Shown: piece by piece, positions 11,201-21,228 of the stretch | Position numbering within the stretch: the first letter of the stretch is position 1 | Layout of the letters: every line of letters begins with the position of its first letter | Assembly (NCBI GenBank): GCA_025094145.1 | Contig: JALLLS010000076.1 | Span: 1-64,000 of the forward strand | Reading direction: 5' to 3' | DNA from: Spinellus fusiger | Lineage: Eukaryota > Mucoromycota > Mucoromycetes > Mucorales > Phycomycetaceae | Length of the DNA: 64,000 nucleotides | The notes under the pieces: model-generated | The model's input: only the letters and a program-made list of their open reading frames with translations | Told to the model about the DNA's origin: nothing | Databases searched by the model: none | Position numbers and translations under genes: made by a program

Positions 11201-12391
11201 TATATGCATAAAAAGAGGCTCATCAATTACACCACGTTGCATTGGATCAACATTAGGCTGAACTTCTTCCATAAGATCTTCTGCTTGAATATTGTCCATA
11301 ATAGGTATGTTGATTTCTAAAGGATCTATGGGATCTATTTCTGCAGGCATATTCTGAAGAACCCACCCCCTTACTCCAGCTGCACACATTACTGCCACAA
11401 TAACCAAGAGTTCAATGGCTTGTCCCTCATAGCAATCAATGATCAATTGTCTATAGAAATTAGTCAGCTATACATAATTATTTCAGCCTACACTTACCTG
11501 ATAAATGGGTTCTCATCTACCCAATTGATTAATCTCACTAGTAGCATTAACCATGAATAAACATGATAACCTGCACCTGATACAGAAGAAATATCTGAAG
11601 CCCTATGGTTTGCTGTTGTATTCACAAATGCTACTAATGCTGATAGGGTATTATTCTTTGATGTACTCCTAGTGGTTGATACCGAAGGATCTGTTGCATT
11701 CACAATCCCAGCTATAGACTGTACAGCTGTAGTAGATATACTTGAGCTGAATCCTTCTTGGAGCAGTAGTTTTGAGTACTTTTCTGCACTCCATAGACAC
11801 AATCTCCACACTTGAATAGTACAATACGGCAGCAGTAAAAACCAGATCCCCAAAGCAAGTATAAATCTCACAATAAAACACCCATAGTTAAATGCTCTCT
11901 TGATGATTTGCCACATCAACAGTGCATAAGGAATGTTATCTGGCCTATCGTGCTGATACACTGTAATTTATAAATACTCTGATGATATACACTGTTTAGT
12001 CTACTTTACCCGGTGTGAAAGTATAACGGTGCTTGCATAATTCGCAGTATCTTTTTTTTTTTGAAAGAGTCCATAAGCAACTCACCAAGACAACCACTTA
12101 CTCTCTTTTACTATGGTCTAGCCACTCTGCTAAACTTATGTAGGTGTTAATATCTTCTTCTACACATACTAGCTACAATAACAACAGGAAAAAAAAGGGA
12201 GACTTACCAGGTCTGGTGAACGTAGCGAATGCTTCCTGAACATTTACACGGGTAGAACAGTGGTTCTTCTTCTGTAGCCTCACACCGACACACTCTGCAT
12301 ATTTCTAAAAGGCATATTTCATTTCATTAGTCTAAGGTACACTAGCCTCTTTTCAGCCAATAGTACCTTGTTCATTCTCCATCACGTCCAT
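8247..12391 (-). CDS. DOA10: Doa10/MARCH6 (TEB4)-type ER membrane E3 ubiquitin ligase, 12 exons, about 1169 aa
   Basis: Exons: 12391-12367, 12304-12208, 12134-12102, 12050-10 (12050-12010), 11960-11498, 11450-11090, 11007-10771, 10722-9776, 9706-8974, 8929-8705, 8656-8521, 8458-8247. All junctions are GT-AG with matching phase, giving exactly 1170 codons. The N-terminus is a RING-CH domain with the C4HC3 pattern C11, C14, C28, C30, H38, C41, C54, C57 ([37 protein letters not shown]). It is followed by many membrane segments and the C-terminal [12 protein letters not shown] block typical of Doa10. Loops include an acidic stretch and an Asn8 run after residue 340. The family resides in the ER and inner nuclear membrane, and ubiquitinates misfolded proteins and sterol enzymes with Ubc6/Ubc7. 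The length is near that of metazoan MARCH6 (about 910) and yeast Doa10 (about 1319). The last codon could differ, because TTG|GTAAGT at 8250 also looks like a donor. Confidence 0.93.
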
Positions 12392-12514
12392 CTCATAGCA
12401 TGAGTCTCATCCAATAGCCAGGATTTCTCTCCTGCTCTTAACTGGCTGCATTTGCACAAAAGCGAGTCACATATAAAAATAAGGATCCAATGCAACAAAG
12501 GTTCTCTCTTTCTC
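12392..12514. promoter_or_regulatory. Short bidirectional promoter region, DOA10 / RNase H2C
   Basis: Only 123 bp separate the divergent start codons at 12391 (-) and 12515 (+), so both promoters must overlap. No clear TATA box or named site was seen. Confidence 0.55.
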
Positions 12515-13167
12515 ATGGCACAAGATCCACCAGTGACACTTGGACCGGTGGCTCATCTTCTGCCCTTTGGTATTAAAACACAGGGTCATGTGAATGCAGA
12601 TCAATATTTCTCCTATGAGCCCATGACGGGATCTTCTGGATGTACAACGGACAGCAACTACAGTACAGTGATTCACGGTCGTCTTTTGGTGGGAGTCAGA
12701 CTGCCCTCGGAAGATACTCAAGGTAGACAATCATATTGATATAAGAGGATACAAGGGAAATGTAGTGTGTAGATGACTGTAGGATAGTAATGTCATTCGC
12801 TGTCATTTCCTGTTATTTCCTGTCATTTCATCACTCTATGCAATTCCATAACTCTCTATAAACAATAGCACATTTATGGTCTCTCTCGGGCTCTCTTCAA
12901 AAACAAACATTCTCCAAACAGAATCCTCCATTAAAAGATGTTTTATTGTGGAAAAAGGACAATCCACCCAAACCATCCGATGCAAGAAGATTGGCTCTAC
13001 AGCACTGGTTTGATATTTCTCAATTGGTAAGAAACCAACAGTCCTAGTCTCTGTCTTCTCTCTTTCTTTCTTTCTTTCTTTCTTTCATCCACTCATTTCT
13101 CACATGTGTACCTTAGATCCACAGTCCATTGTCTGAGGAAGAAGACGTGCCAATGGAGGAGAAGTAA
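12515..13167 (+). CDS. RNH203: Ribonuclease H2 subunit C (138 aa, three exons)
   Basis: Exons 12515-12722, 12869-13026 and 13117-13167 join in phase to 139 codons. The N-terminal part has the family pattern HLLPFGIKTQGHVNADQYF (17-35) and, after a short insertion, a GRLLVGVRLPSED strand. The second exon holds VLLWKKDNPPKPSDARRLAL, the conserved W..D.PP segment near the C-terminus of RNase H2C. The third exon adds an acidic tail. RNase H2C is a non-catalytic subunit that forms a triple-barrel scaffold with subunit B. The trimer removes single ribonucleotides and RNA:DNA hybrids in the nucleus. The start shares a compact promoter with DOA10. The family assignment rests on pattern recall. Confidence 0.82.
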
Positions 13168-13309
13168 AAAGCCACTCTCCATGCATGAATGTTATTGACA
13201 CTCCGGTCCTTAGGAAGACCACTTCACTTTAGTATCATGTGACGTTGATTTTCACCTTGTTGTTTCTCTTTTTCTCTTTGAATATAAACGCAGCACGTCT
13301 TTTTTGTTC

Positions 13310-15523
13310 ATGCAGACCATTGACCTGCCAGTGGAACATGCGGCTGCAGTAGTAAAGCGGCATCTCGTGACTGTAAAAGGTCAAATGAGGGCTCATCACC
13401 GGTTATTAGGAGGGTCTGTCACCGACGACTTGTATGTGTGGGTGGCCACAACAGAGCGTCACCACCAGTACCGTCGGTGTAGAGCCCAGTCTATTCCATT
13501 GCCTGTCGTTCATCCCCAACAGACACTCCAGGTATCTCTCAAAGCACCTGGTGGATTTCGCCGTGCTTTTGTATTGAACAAAATGAAAGTGGAGGGTCAG
13601 TCTATGCCCAAGTTTCTTACTAGCAATTTCGTTGAATTCCTATGTTTATTTGGTCACTTTGGAGGAGAGGATTTGAGTGATAGCGATAGTTCTCATAGTG
13701 ATAGTTCTCGTAGTCTGTCTCCAGGAGAAAATAATAGAGACTATGAGGAAGAAGAGGAAGAAGAGGAAGATGTAAAGGTGCAAAGAGAAGATAGATTAGC
13801 ACCCGTATCATTATCATCAAAGGCAGCAGAACAAGTGGCATCCGCTACAACATCCAGATCCAGTGCCAATAGTACAGTGCATGGACAATCCCACTTATCA
13901 GAAAGAAACACTCCTTCTACTTCCCAATCTGCTGGGAGATATGGAAATATACAGGAGAACCATAGTGTCCGTTCACTGTCTTCACTCAGCACTAGCCATC
14001 TTTCTATACCTCACTATCCACGTCGATTGAGATTGCAGGAGAGAGCACCTCTATTGCCCAAAGTACGTACTCACAACAGTACCGGTCCACAAGGAAAAGC
14101 CACACCAGGAAAAGCCATGTTTCTACTACTAAAGTCTTTTGTCACTACAGGTAAACTACTCATTCTTTAATGGCCCTGCTATACATGTTGATGCCACATG
14201 TTTGTTATTTTTCTATTGTGGTGATAGGCATTATGTTTCTACCCAAGGCGTAAGTATAGAAGAAAGAAAGAGAGAGAGAAAATATTACTTATTTACTTAT
14301 TCACATATTTACAGATTCAGTAATGGTGGTATTATGTTCTCTGTCATTGGTCTTTGTACTCTGGCCTTGGTATCTCTCTGGTCTTTTCTTCTTCTCTTCC
14401 AAACACGCCAAGTCGTCCCTGCTAGTTTTGCTGATATGGGTGGAGTATTAATAGGGGATCGTATGAGAACATCAGTATTAGTAGCTATTACACTCTCACA
14501 AGTTGGATTTGTATGTGCCTACATGGTGTTTGTAGCAGAGAACATCCAGTCATTGATGCTCACTTACTCTAGCTGTCGACTCTTTATTCCAACTCATCTT
14601 TTGATTCTTGCTCAATGTTTTGCGTTTATTCCATTAGCAATGATCCGACGTATCCAGCGTTTGTCTGTCTTTGCTATGATTGGAGATATTTTTATTGTCA
14701 TTGGCCTTGGTTATCTCTTCTTCTATGATTTCAAAGAATTGCATGTGTCAGGCATGGCCAATGTGCATTTAGTATGGAATCCACTTCACTTTCCTCTGTT
14801 CATTGGTACAGCTGTGTTTACATTCGAAGGCGTTGGACTTGTGATTCCTATTATTGAATCCATGAAGGAACCTGACAAGTTTCCAAGAGTACTAAGACAT
14901 ACCCTTATGCTTATTACACTGCTGTTTGTGTCTATGGGTACACTTTCTTACTTGGCATTTGGTAGTCATGTACATACTATCATTCTCCTGAATCTGCCCA
15001 GCAATGATCCAATGGTGGCTTCTATTCAAATGCTGTATTCTTTGGCCATTTGTCTGTCGATTCCACTGCAACTGTTTCCTGCCATTCGTATTATGGAGAA
15101 TGTCCTCTTTACCACTCGCTCTGGTAAAAACAACGCCATGGTGAAGTGGCAAAAGAATGTGTTTCGTGTGCTGGTTGTGTTTTTATGTGCATGGATTGCT
15201 GTATTGGGATCCAAGGATAAGCTGGATAAATTTGTATCTTTGGTGGGGGCATTGTTTTGTGTGCCTTTATGTTTTGTATTTCCTCCTCTTTTCCATCTCA
15301 AGACATTTGAACTATCTCTGTGGCGGCGTATAGCAAACTATCTATTGATTGGCCTTGGTTGTGTATGGTAAGTAAAAGAGAAAGAAGTAGAAAGTAGGAT
15401 TCTCTTACAGTCTATTCACTCTGATTTTATAGTATGGGTTATATCTCTTGGGTGACTCTTTTTCAGTGGAATTCTGGTGAAGTGTATGATCCAGTCAAGT
15501 ATTGTGTTACTCATCAAGTGTAA
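13310..15523 (+). CDS. Vacuolar amino-acid transporter, Avt3/Avt4 (SLC36-like) type, about 668 aa
   Basis: Exons 13310-14150, 14228-14249 (22 nt), 14315-15367 and 15433-15523, all GT-AG and in phase, give 669 codons. The cytosolic N-terminus (about 270 aa) contains FLTSNFVEFLCLFGHFGGEDLSD, a Ser/Asp-rich stretch, an acidic Glu run and PLLPKV, as in fungal Avt3/4. The transporter core starts at ATPGKAMFLLLKSFVTTGIMFLPKAFSNGG, whose middle is encoded by the 22-nt exon. About 10-11 hydrophobic segments follow, including FEGVGLVIPIIESM. The C-terminal exon supplies CMGYISWVTLFQW. The family exports neutral amino acids from the vacuole by proton-coupled transport. The ATG at 13310 is the first in the open stretch; an upstream exon ending at one of the CAG sites near 13290-13315 cannot be excluded. 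Confidence 0.88.
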
Positions 15524-15806
15524 TTTGAGCTCTTTTGTATTTGTTTATTTGTTTATTTTATGGTTAATAATGAAAAGGCTATCTCTAGAGCCAATCTTCA
15601 CATAAAGGAGAAATAAGGATTGTTTGTATATTATTATTTAGTTTGTTTCTTTTCTTTTCTACTTACAGTAATAAGGGCAATAGGAAATAAGAAATGTAGC
15701 ACCGTGGCTTTCTACACAACAATTATAAAACAAAAAGGAACCGACACTAACAGGAAAGATGTAATAACAAATGGAAGAGGAGATACGAATACGATGGAGT
15801 TATAAA

Positions 15807-17793
15807 CTAAGCAGCTGTCGAGAACTTGTCTAAGCGAATATCTAAATAGCGTCCACCATACAAATAGCCATGGAATTTGTCTACTCATTAATGAAATATG
15901 TTCTTTTACAATGAACCTACCAATGGCTCGCTCACATGCTGGGAAGTCTTCGAATCGTACGAGACCAGATCCTTTGGGTTGACCACCTACAACAATAATC
16001 TCTGCCCTTACTACAGGACCCACATGTCGGAAGAGATCAATAAGATCCTGCCATGTTGTAGAGTAGGGGAGCTTTTGTAGTGTGTTTATATTGTTTATGT
16101 AGTTTGCCTGGATTAGCCATGTCCTGCAAGACGACTTACGTTGTTGACATAAATTTGGTTGGCTCCGTGGCTAGGAAGAGAAGCGCCTGGTCCTCCCACA
16201 ACACTGATGACAGGATGTGTGTCTTGGTAACGAGAGTCGTAGGATTCATACTGTGGTGGTGGTGGCGGGCGTGTATAGGCAGGATCACTCTTGGCTACAC
16301 AGTAAGTCCACCACTCCTATGCTATGTCTTTACCTGATGAGCGATAATTCTCTACAGGATCACGGCCATGGTCTCTTGTTTCTGATGTTGCTGGTGGAGG
16401 GCGATTACGTTCTTCACATACTTCCAATCGTCTTCCTTGCCAGTCATACCCACTGTACATCTCTATAGCAGTACGAGCATCCCGAGCATCATCAAAAATC
16501 ACAATTCCCGCTCCTGTGGATCTACGGGTCTCTGGGTCGGTAATAATATCTGTATGCCTTACACGGCCTGCTTTACGAAACAAGTCTTTGAGGTCTTGCC
16601 AGCTCGCAAAGAAAGGTAGCTAATTATTAGTCAACTCCACAATGTCACTTACATTGCCCACAAACAAGTGACATTCTTCTGGTACTTCTCTTGTCGCAGT
16701 AGAGGCTTCTCCCTTGAGATCCTAACCAACAGCCACCAGTATTCAGTATTCAGTATTCATTCAATGCATGTCTTTGTGTTAGTAGTATTACCTCTCTTAC
16801 AAACACGGGCCGTCCCATAAACTCAGACTTGTGCATCATCCGAATCGCATTCTGTGCATCTTCAGGTCGTTTGTATTCCACCACTCTTACATAGAATAAG
16901 CAATCAGACAGCCAAATGTAGGTTATGCCTTACCCACATCCCTTGGAGCGTCCACTTGCCGAAGTCATGATATCAGCATGCACAACAGTACCCGCTGTAT
17001 AAGAGAACAAAGGTGTCAGTCTTCTTCTCTCTTCCTTATCTTTCGGGTGGTTTTTACCTTCTCGCATGAAATCCTTCAAATGATGCCACTTTGTATCATA
17101 AGAGAGATTGCCTACATACACACGACACTCCTTGGATGTATTACTGGTGGCGGGTCGTTTCCTTGAAGCAGATCTCGATCGAGAATACCGCTTTGAAGAA
17201 CGCCGTGACACAGATCTTGTAGACTGTCGTTTTGCATCCATGTCTTCTCTACGCTGGCTACGATCTCTCGGGTAAGAGGTGTGGGTGCGAGTGACTCCAT
17301 GACCATGGCCACGATCTCGACCCGGACTGCGACTCATACTCGAACGACGACTACGGCCATGAACATCGTTACGTGAGCGACTGCGACTGCGACTGCGTGT
17401 GCGTGTGCGTGTACGTGTGCGTGTACGTGTGCGACTACGCGTACGACTTTGCATGGGAAGAGGGCTAGAGCGATGCCCACGACTACGACTGCGACTGCGA
17501 CTACGACTGCGACTAGACCTACGCCCATAGCCACGATTACGATTCTGGCTGCGACTACGACCGTGACTTTCACGGGGCATTGGGATGGGAGTGGAATGAC
17601 TCTTTGGGGAGCGACTTCTGGGGCGTCGTCTCGGTGATCTCGACCTCGAAACACTGCGGTGTCCACGGCGAGGAGATGGTGTACGGTAAGTGACACTTTC
17701 CTGTAGTGCTATAGTGTCATTCTCAAAGGGTTCATGGCACTCTCTCACTACTGCTTCTCCTTCAAACTGAGGAGAAGGTGTGCGTTGGCTCAT
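15807..17793 (-). CDS. SR-like RNA-binding protein with three RRMs (about 541 aa, 8 exons)
   Basis: Exons 17793-17058, 16994-16934, 16885-16792, 16721-16653, 16619-16334, 16294-16140, 16071-15921 and 15880-15807 join in phase to 542 codons. The first 220 residues are an RS domain with long Arg-Ser, Arg-Thr and SR repeats (about 60-160). Three RRMs follow: RRM1 with RVYVGNLSY and SKGCGVVEY, RRM2 with CHLFVGNLPF and STGAGIVIF, and RRM3 with QIYVNNLPY and PKGSGLVRF. A Pro/Tyr linker separates RRM2 and RRM3. The order RS-RRM-RRM-RRM matches the yeast Gbp2/Hrb1 group of mRNA export adaptors, which ride with the TREX complex. The start at 17793 (MSQRTPSPQ) is preferred over an in-frame ATG 57 nt upstream, because that extension is hydrophobic and unlike the family. 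DAD2 ends 67 bp upstream on the same strand. Confidence 0.88.
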
Positions 17794-17860
17794 TATGAAT
17801 AATAGAAACAAACTTTCATGGACGTGTTTTTTAAAAATGTTTTTTATCACGGAGATTCAA

Positions 17861-18290
17861 TTATTCCTTTTTAGGGAGACGTACGAGGGTAGGATTCGAG
17901 AAAGGAGGATGAGGACTGATCATGCTCATGATGCGAAAAACATGGTCCCAATTTTCTAGGGTTTGAGACAGGGCTATGGTAAAAGTACAGATCAATATAA
18001 GCCAATAGTGTTATTCCTTATTTCTATGGTATTCTTTAGTGCTGTGGGTTTCTATACCAATAAGACACGTATAAAAATAGAAATTGAGAATTACATGCAG
18101 TGCCGTAAGAGAGTTGTTGTAAACTAGAATAAATGGACTCAAAGCAAAGGACAAATGTATCTGACATGGTTTTTGTATGAGATAATGTGTCAAACTCGAG
18201 TCTTTTTTCATAAATCAACTCCAATTTCTCTTGTAATGTCTGGCGCTGCTGCTCGTGGGTGTCTTTTGCTATAGCCATTGGGTGGGTCAT
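17861..18290 (-). CDS. DAD2: DASH/Dam1 complex subunit Dad2 (102 aa, two exons)
   Basis: Exon 1 is 18290-18095 and exon 2 is 17973-17861; a GTAATT donor and a CATAG acceptor give 103 codons in phase. The protein is a small helical one: QRQTLQEKLELIYEKR, then SSLQQLSYGTA joined by splicing to SLSQTLENWDHVFRIMSM. The (D/Y)GT...LxNW...M pattern across the splice is characteristic of Dad2. The DASH complex is a fungal ring-forming complex that couples kinetochores to microtubule plus ends in mitosis. Without the intron the frame runs into a hydrophobic nonsense tail, which supports the splice. The gene lies tandem to the SR-like gene and 239 bp from the Ugo1-like gene. Confidence 0.78.
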
Positions 18291-18529
18291 ACAATGAAGA
18301 GACAGTGGATATAAATAATAATAATAATAATAATAAACAAGGGCAATCCTAGAGCAGAATAAAATGAAATAGGACGAAAAAAGCTTTACAAAGAAAACAG
18401 TACGGAAAATAATCATAACAGGCGCTTTATTGGATCGCCCTTCCAATAGTTATATCATGCATAGACGAATCTTTGTTATACTAAAACAGACTACAGAGAG
18501 GACTAAAGAAAAGACTAAAGAAAAGACAC

Positions 18530-19865
18530 TCATTCGTCCATCTTTTCTCTTGCCATCCTTTCCTTGAGTCGGCATGCCTTTCGAAGCAGTCGTTGATCCT
18601 CAGTAGTGCATGGACTTCCAAGGCTTTTCTCAAGACAACGATACACCCACCAAGAGGCCTCCAATACACAATAGCCAGCCACTATCTCCAATACACCTGC
18701 ACTCCATCCAACATAAAATGCCTTGATCCCTTCTTCATGCCATGTATTTCTCACACAATCCCAGAATCCTTTATAGGAGGTGTTGATCTTATGAACACCC
18801 GAGTCTTGTAGCATCAGTTTAAAGAGGATGGTATCCATTGGATAGCTCAGTACTCTGGCCAGAATACTACTAGTGACACTACACATCATCTCGGGATAGA
18901 AAGTACGCAGAGTGCCATCTTCTCTTTTCTGGTGTTTGATGGCAGTGTAGTGTGTGCCTTGGATCAATGCAAAACTACGTCGGTATAAGAACATAAGCAA
19001 TCGCTCGGTAGCACTGCTTAAAAGACAGTAGGGTACCCAAACAGAGAGAAGCGGCAGTGTACGTGTTTTGGAATGAGGTAAGAAACAGGCCAATTCCTTT
19101 TGGTAGGTGGTGATGAAATCCTGTACTGTAAAGATGCACCGTTGGGTCATGGCAGATGTATGCTGTACACGTAGAATAAGGGCTGTACGGTGCAATGGAT
19201 AGAGAAGGACTTGCATTCCCAGTCCAACACTGCAGTATATACGTGTTAATAACAGGGCACCTATTGATAGAGGACCTTACATAAACAGTCCTACCATTTC
19301 TCCAGGCACTGTGTTAATAACTTCCATGGTAAATTGAACCGAAGCGCCACAGGAATAACCGTCAGCTGAAAGAGTTCATTGAAGCCCAATTCACAGAGAG
19401 AAGAGAATCCTTGTCCCAACAGCCCAAGACCCACCCCTGGATACAAACTGTAGATCCCATGCGTAGTGCCTTGATACCATAGCAACTGGGCATTCTTCCA
19501 GGGTGTGCGAGGTGGATGCCAAGCACTAGGAAAGGCCTGTAGCCGGTGCCTAGCCACTACCACAGGGAAACATAAGGCATAGTTGGCTATCATTGTTCCA
19601 CTGAATAATGTTAATGTGGCCACTGACTCGTAAGTTTCTTTTTTTTTCAGTGCAAGGTCAATACAGTCCGAAAAGTTAATCACCCACCTCTTGACTCGGA
19701 ATAGTTCCCGTGTTGGAGAATAGCCTGAGTAAGACTGCGCTGGGAGTAGAGAATAGACTGGTTCAACTGTTTCAATTGGTCCACATGTTCCTGTTCTCTT
19801 GGTGCAGTGCTCTGTTCAAAATGACTTCCTGGAGACAGCAAGCTTAGGAATGCAGTGAGGGTCAT
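18530..19865 (-). CDS. Mitochondrial outer-membrane carrier-like protein, Ugo1/SLC25A46 type (about 406 aa)
   Basis: Exons 19865-19688, 19637-19295 and 19229-18530 join in phase to 407 codons. The protein has divergent carrier repeats: FSGTMIANYALCFPVVVARHRLQ in the middle, GLGMQVLLYPLHRTALILRVQ, and a C-terminal SILARVLSYPMDTILFKLMLQ followed by NTSYKGFWDCVRNTWHEEGIKAFYVGW. The P-M-D carrier motif is best kept in the last repeat. A hydrophilic N-terminus and loss of the canonical P-x-D/E-x-x-K/R signature in the other repeats fit the Ugo1/SLC25A46 branch, which acts in mitochondrial fusion and lipid transfer instead of metabolite exchange. A different divergent carrier remains possible. It lies head to head with the chitin synthase gene across 1.36 kb. 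Confidence 0.75.
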
Positions 19866-21228
19866 GAGGAAACAGTGTATGTGAGTGAGGTAAAGAATTG
19901 AGATTGAAAGTCACCAACGCAGTCCTCTATAGTGAGAGTGGGTGACAATGGAAAATCATGAGCAGTGGGAGGATAACCCCCCTTTAAGGCTCATTATTTA
20001 TGTCTATATCCAATGTAGTGTGAATATAACATAGTAGAACAAGGGGGAGAGGTGTGAGAGAAGGGCAATAAAAAGAAAGAAAGAGCAGAGCAGGAGAAAA
20101 GGAGAGGATGTTGAAATGAAATGAGCTGAGTATTGATAAAGGCACTCTACAGTCAAATCACATAATATCACACATCTTACTACTGTCTACTGTTTTTGTA
20201 CCTGTGAAAGCAACTCCAGAATATAAAGACACTCTACATCTATGCATTTTTATATTTAGATAATAGTGATAATAACGATATTTATATATAGAATAGAACA
20301 GAATAAAACAGAACATCTATTATAATAGAATAATAGTTAAGATGGACTTTATTTTGTAAGACTATATTCTTCGTTATGTGTTTATGTCATAAAAAAAAGA
20401 GGGGGTCAATGAGAATAATGGAGAGACGAATAGTCATCTTTATAGCTCTAGAGACTACTTTATATAAGGAGAAAGATTCATAGGAGGTCAACACGCAAGG
20501 GGTGTTTGGTGCTTGAAATCAAAAAGTAGGAGGTGGTAAGGGAAAAAAAACACACAGAAATCAAGAGGAAGGGGGATCTTTTTTTTTTTTACTTGCTATA
20601 GAAGCACATTTTACCTGCTCTTGTTTGGTTGATGTCTGTCTGTTAGTATTTATAGAGTCTATTGACTATTGATCAAATAGAGAAAGGTCTAAAGATATCC
20701 AGAGAAAACAAATGAAAACAGAATAGACAGGAACAAGATGTATCTATGGAAACTGTATCTATGAAAATTTAGTAGATTCATGGATCCATCTCTTATCAAA
20801 TCCCATTCTCCTATAGGTACACACCATTACATTAGTGACAATAACAGTAGTAATAATAACAGTAGTAATTGTACTTCTCTTTATCTAACTCATTTTGACT
20901 TTATAATAACACAGACAAGCAGTAGACTAATTATTCATCTATAGATAGATTTACCGATAGATTCACGGATAGATTTGCAGATAGATTTTCAGATAGATTT
21001 TCAGATAGACTCGCAGATAGACTCGCATATAGACTCACTGATAGACCCACCTACATACACACCTAAAATACCTCTTAAAAGTGTAGCTCAACATCCCTTT
21101 AGCTTCACCTGTTTGGTGAAAAACAAGCTCCTTTCTTTCCTTCCTTCTTTCTCTTTACTTTTATTTTATTTAAAAAAAATATACTAACTCTATTAAAAGT
21201 ACTTGCGTTTGTACTGAAAGTATAACTC
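19866..21228. other. 1.36-kb divergent intergenic region, chitin synthase promoter side carries a 12-bp repeat
   Basis: No gene recognised. It is A+T-rich with scattered purine tracts. The last 300 bp before the chitin synthase start hold a GATAGA-based tandem array (20944-21051) and a CTTTCCTTCCTTC pyrimidine tract near 21133-21150. Confidence 0.5.
20944..21051 (+). repeat. 12-bp GATAGATTTNCA-type tandem repeat, nine units
   Basis: Nine consecutive 12-nt units start GATAGA (one TATAGA) and vary in the last six bases (TTTACC, TTCACG, TTTGCA, TTTTCA, CTCGCA and others). Every unit carries a GATA core. The array ends about 180 bp before the chitin synthase ATG. Confidence 0.85.

Noticed and set aside
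13741..13992. Minus frame with Ser run opposite the amino-acid transporter
   Set aside because: Mirror of the acidic Glu run in the real plus-strand gene.
17334..17696. 120-codon Val/Ala/His-rich minus frame
   Set aside because: Alternative-frame reading of the RS/RT repeat of the SR-like gene.
20975..21187. 70-codon frame with IDFQIDFQIDSQIDS repeats
   Set aside because: It only translates the 12-bp GATAGA array and ends in low-complexity sequence.
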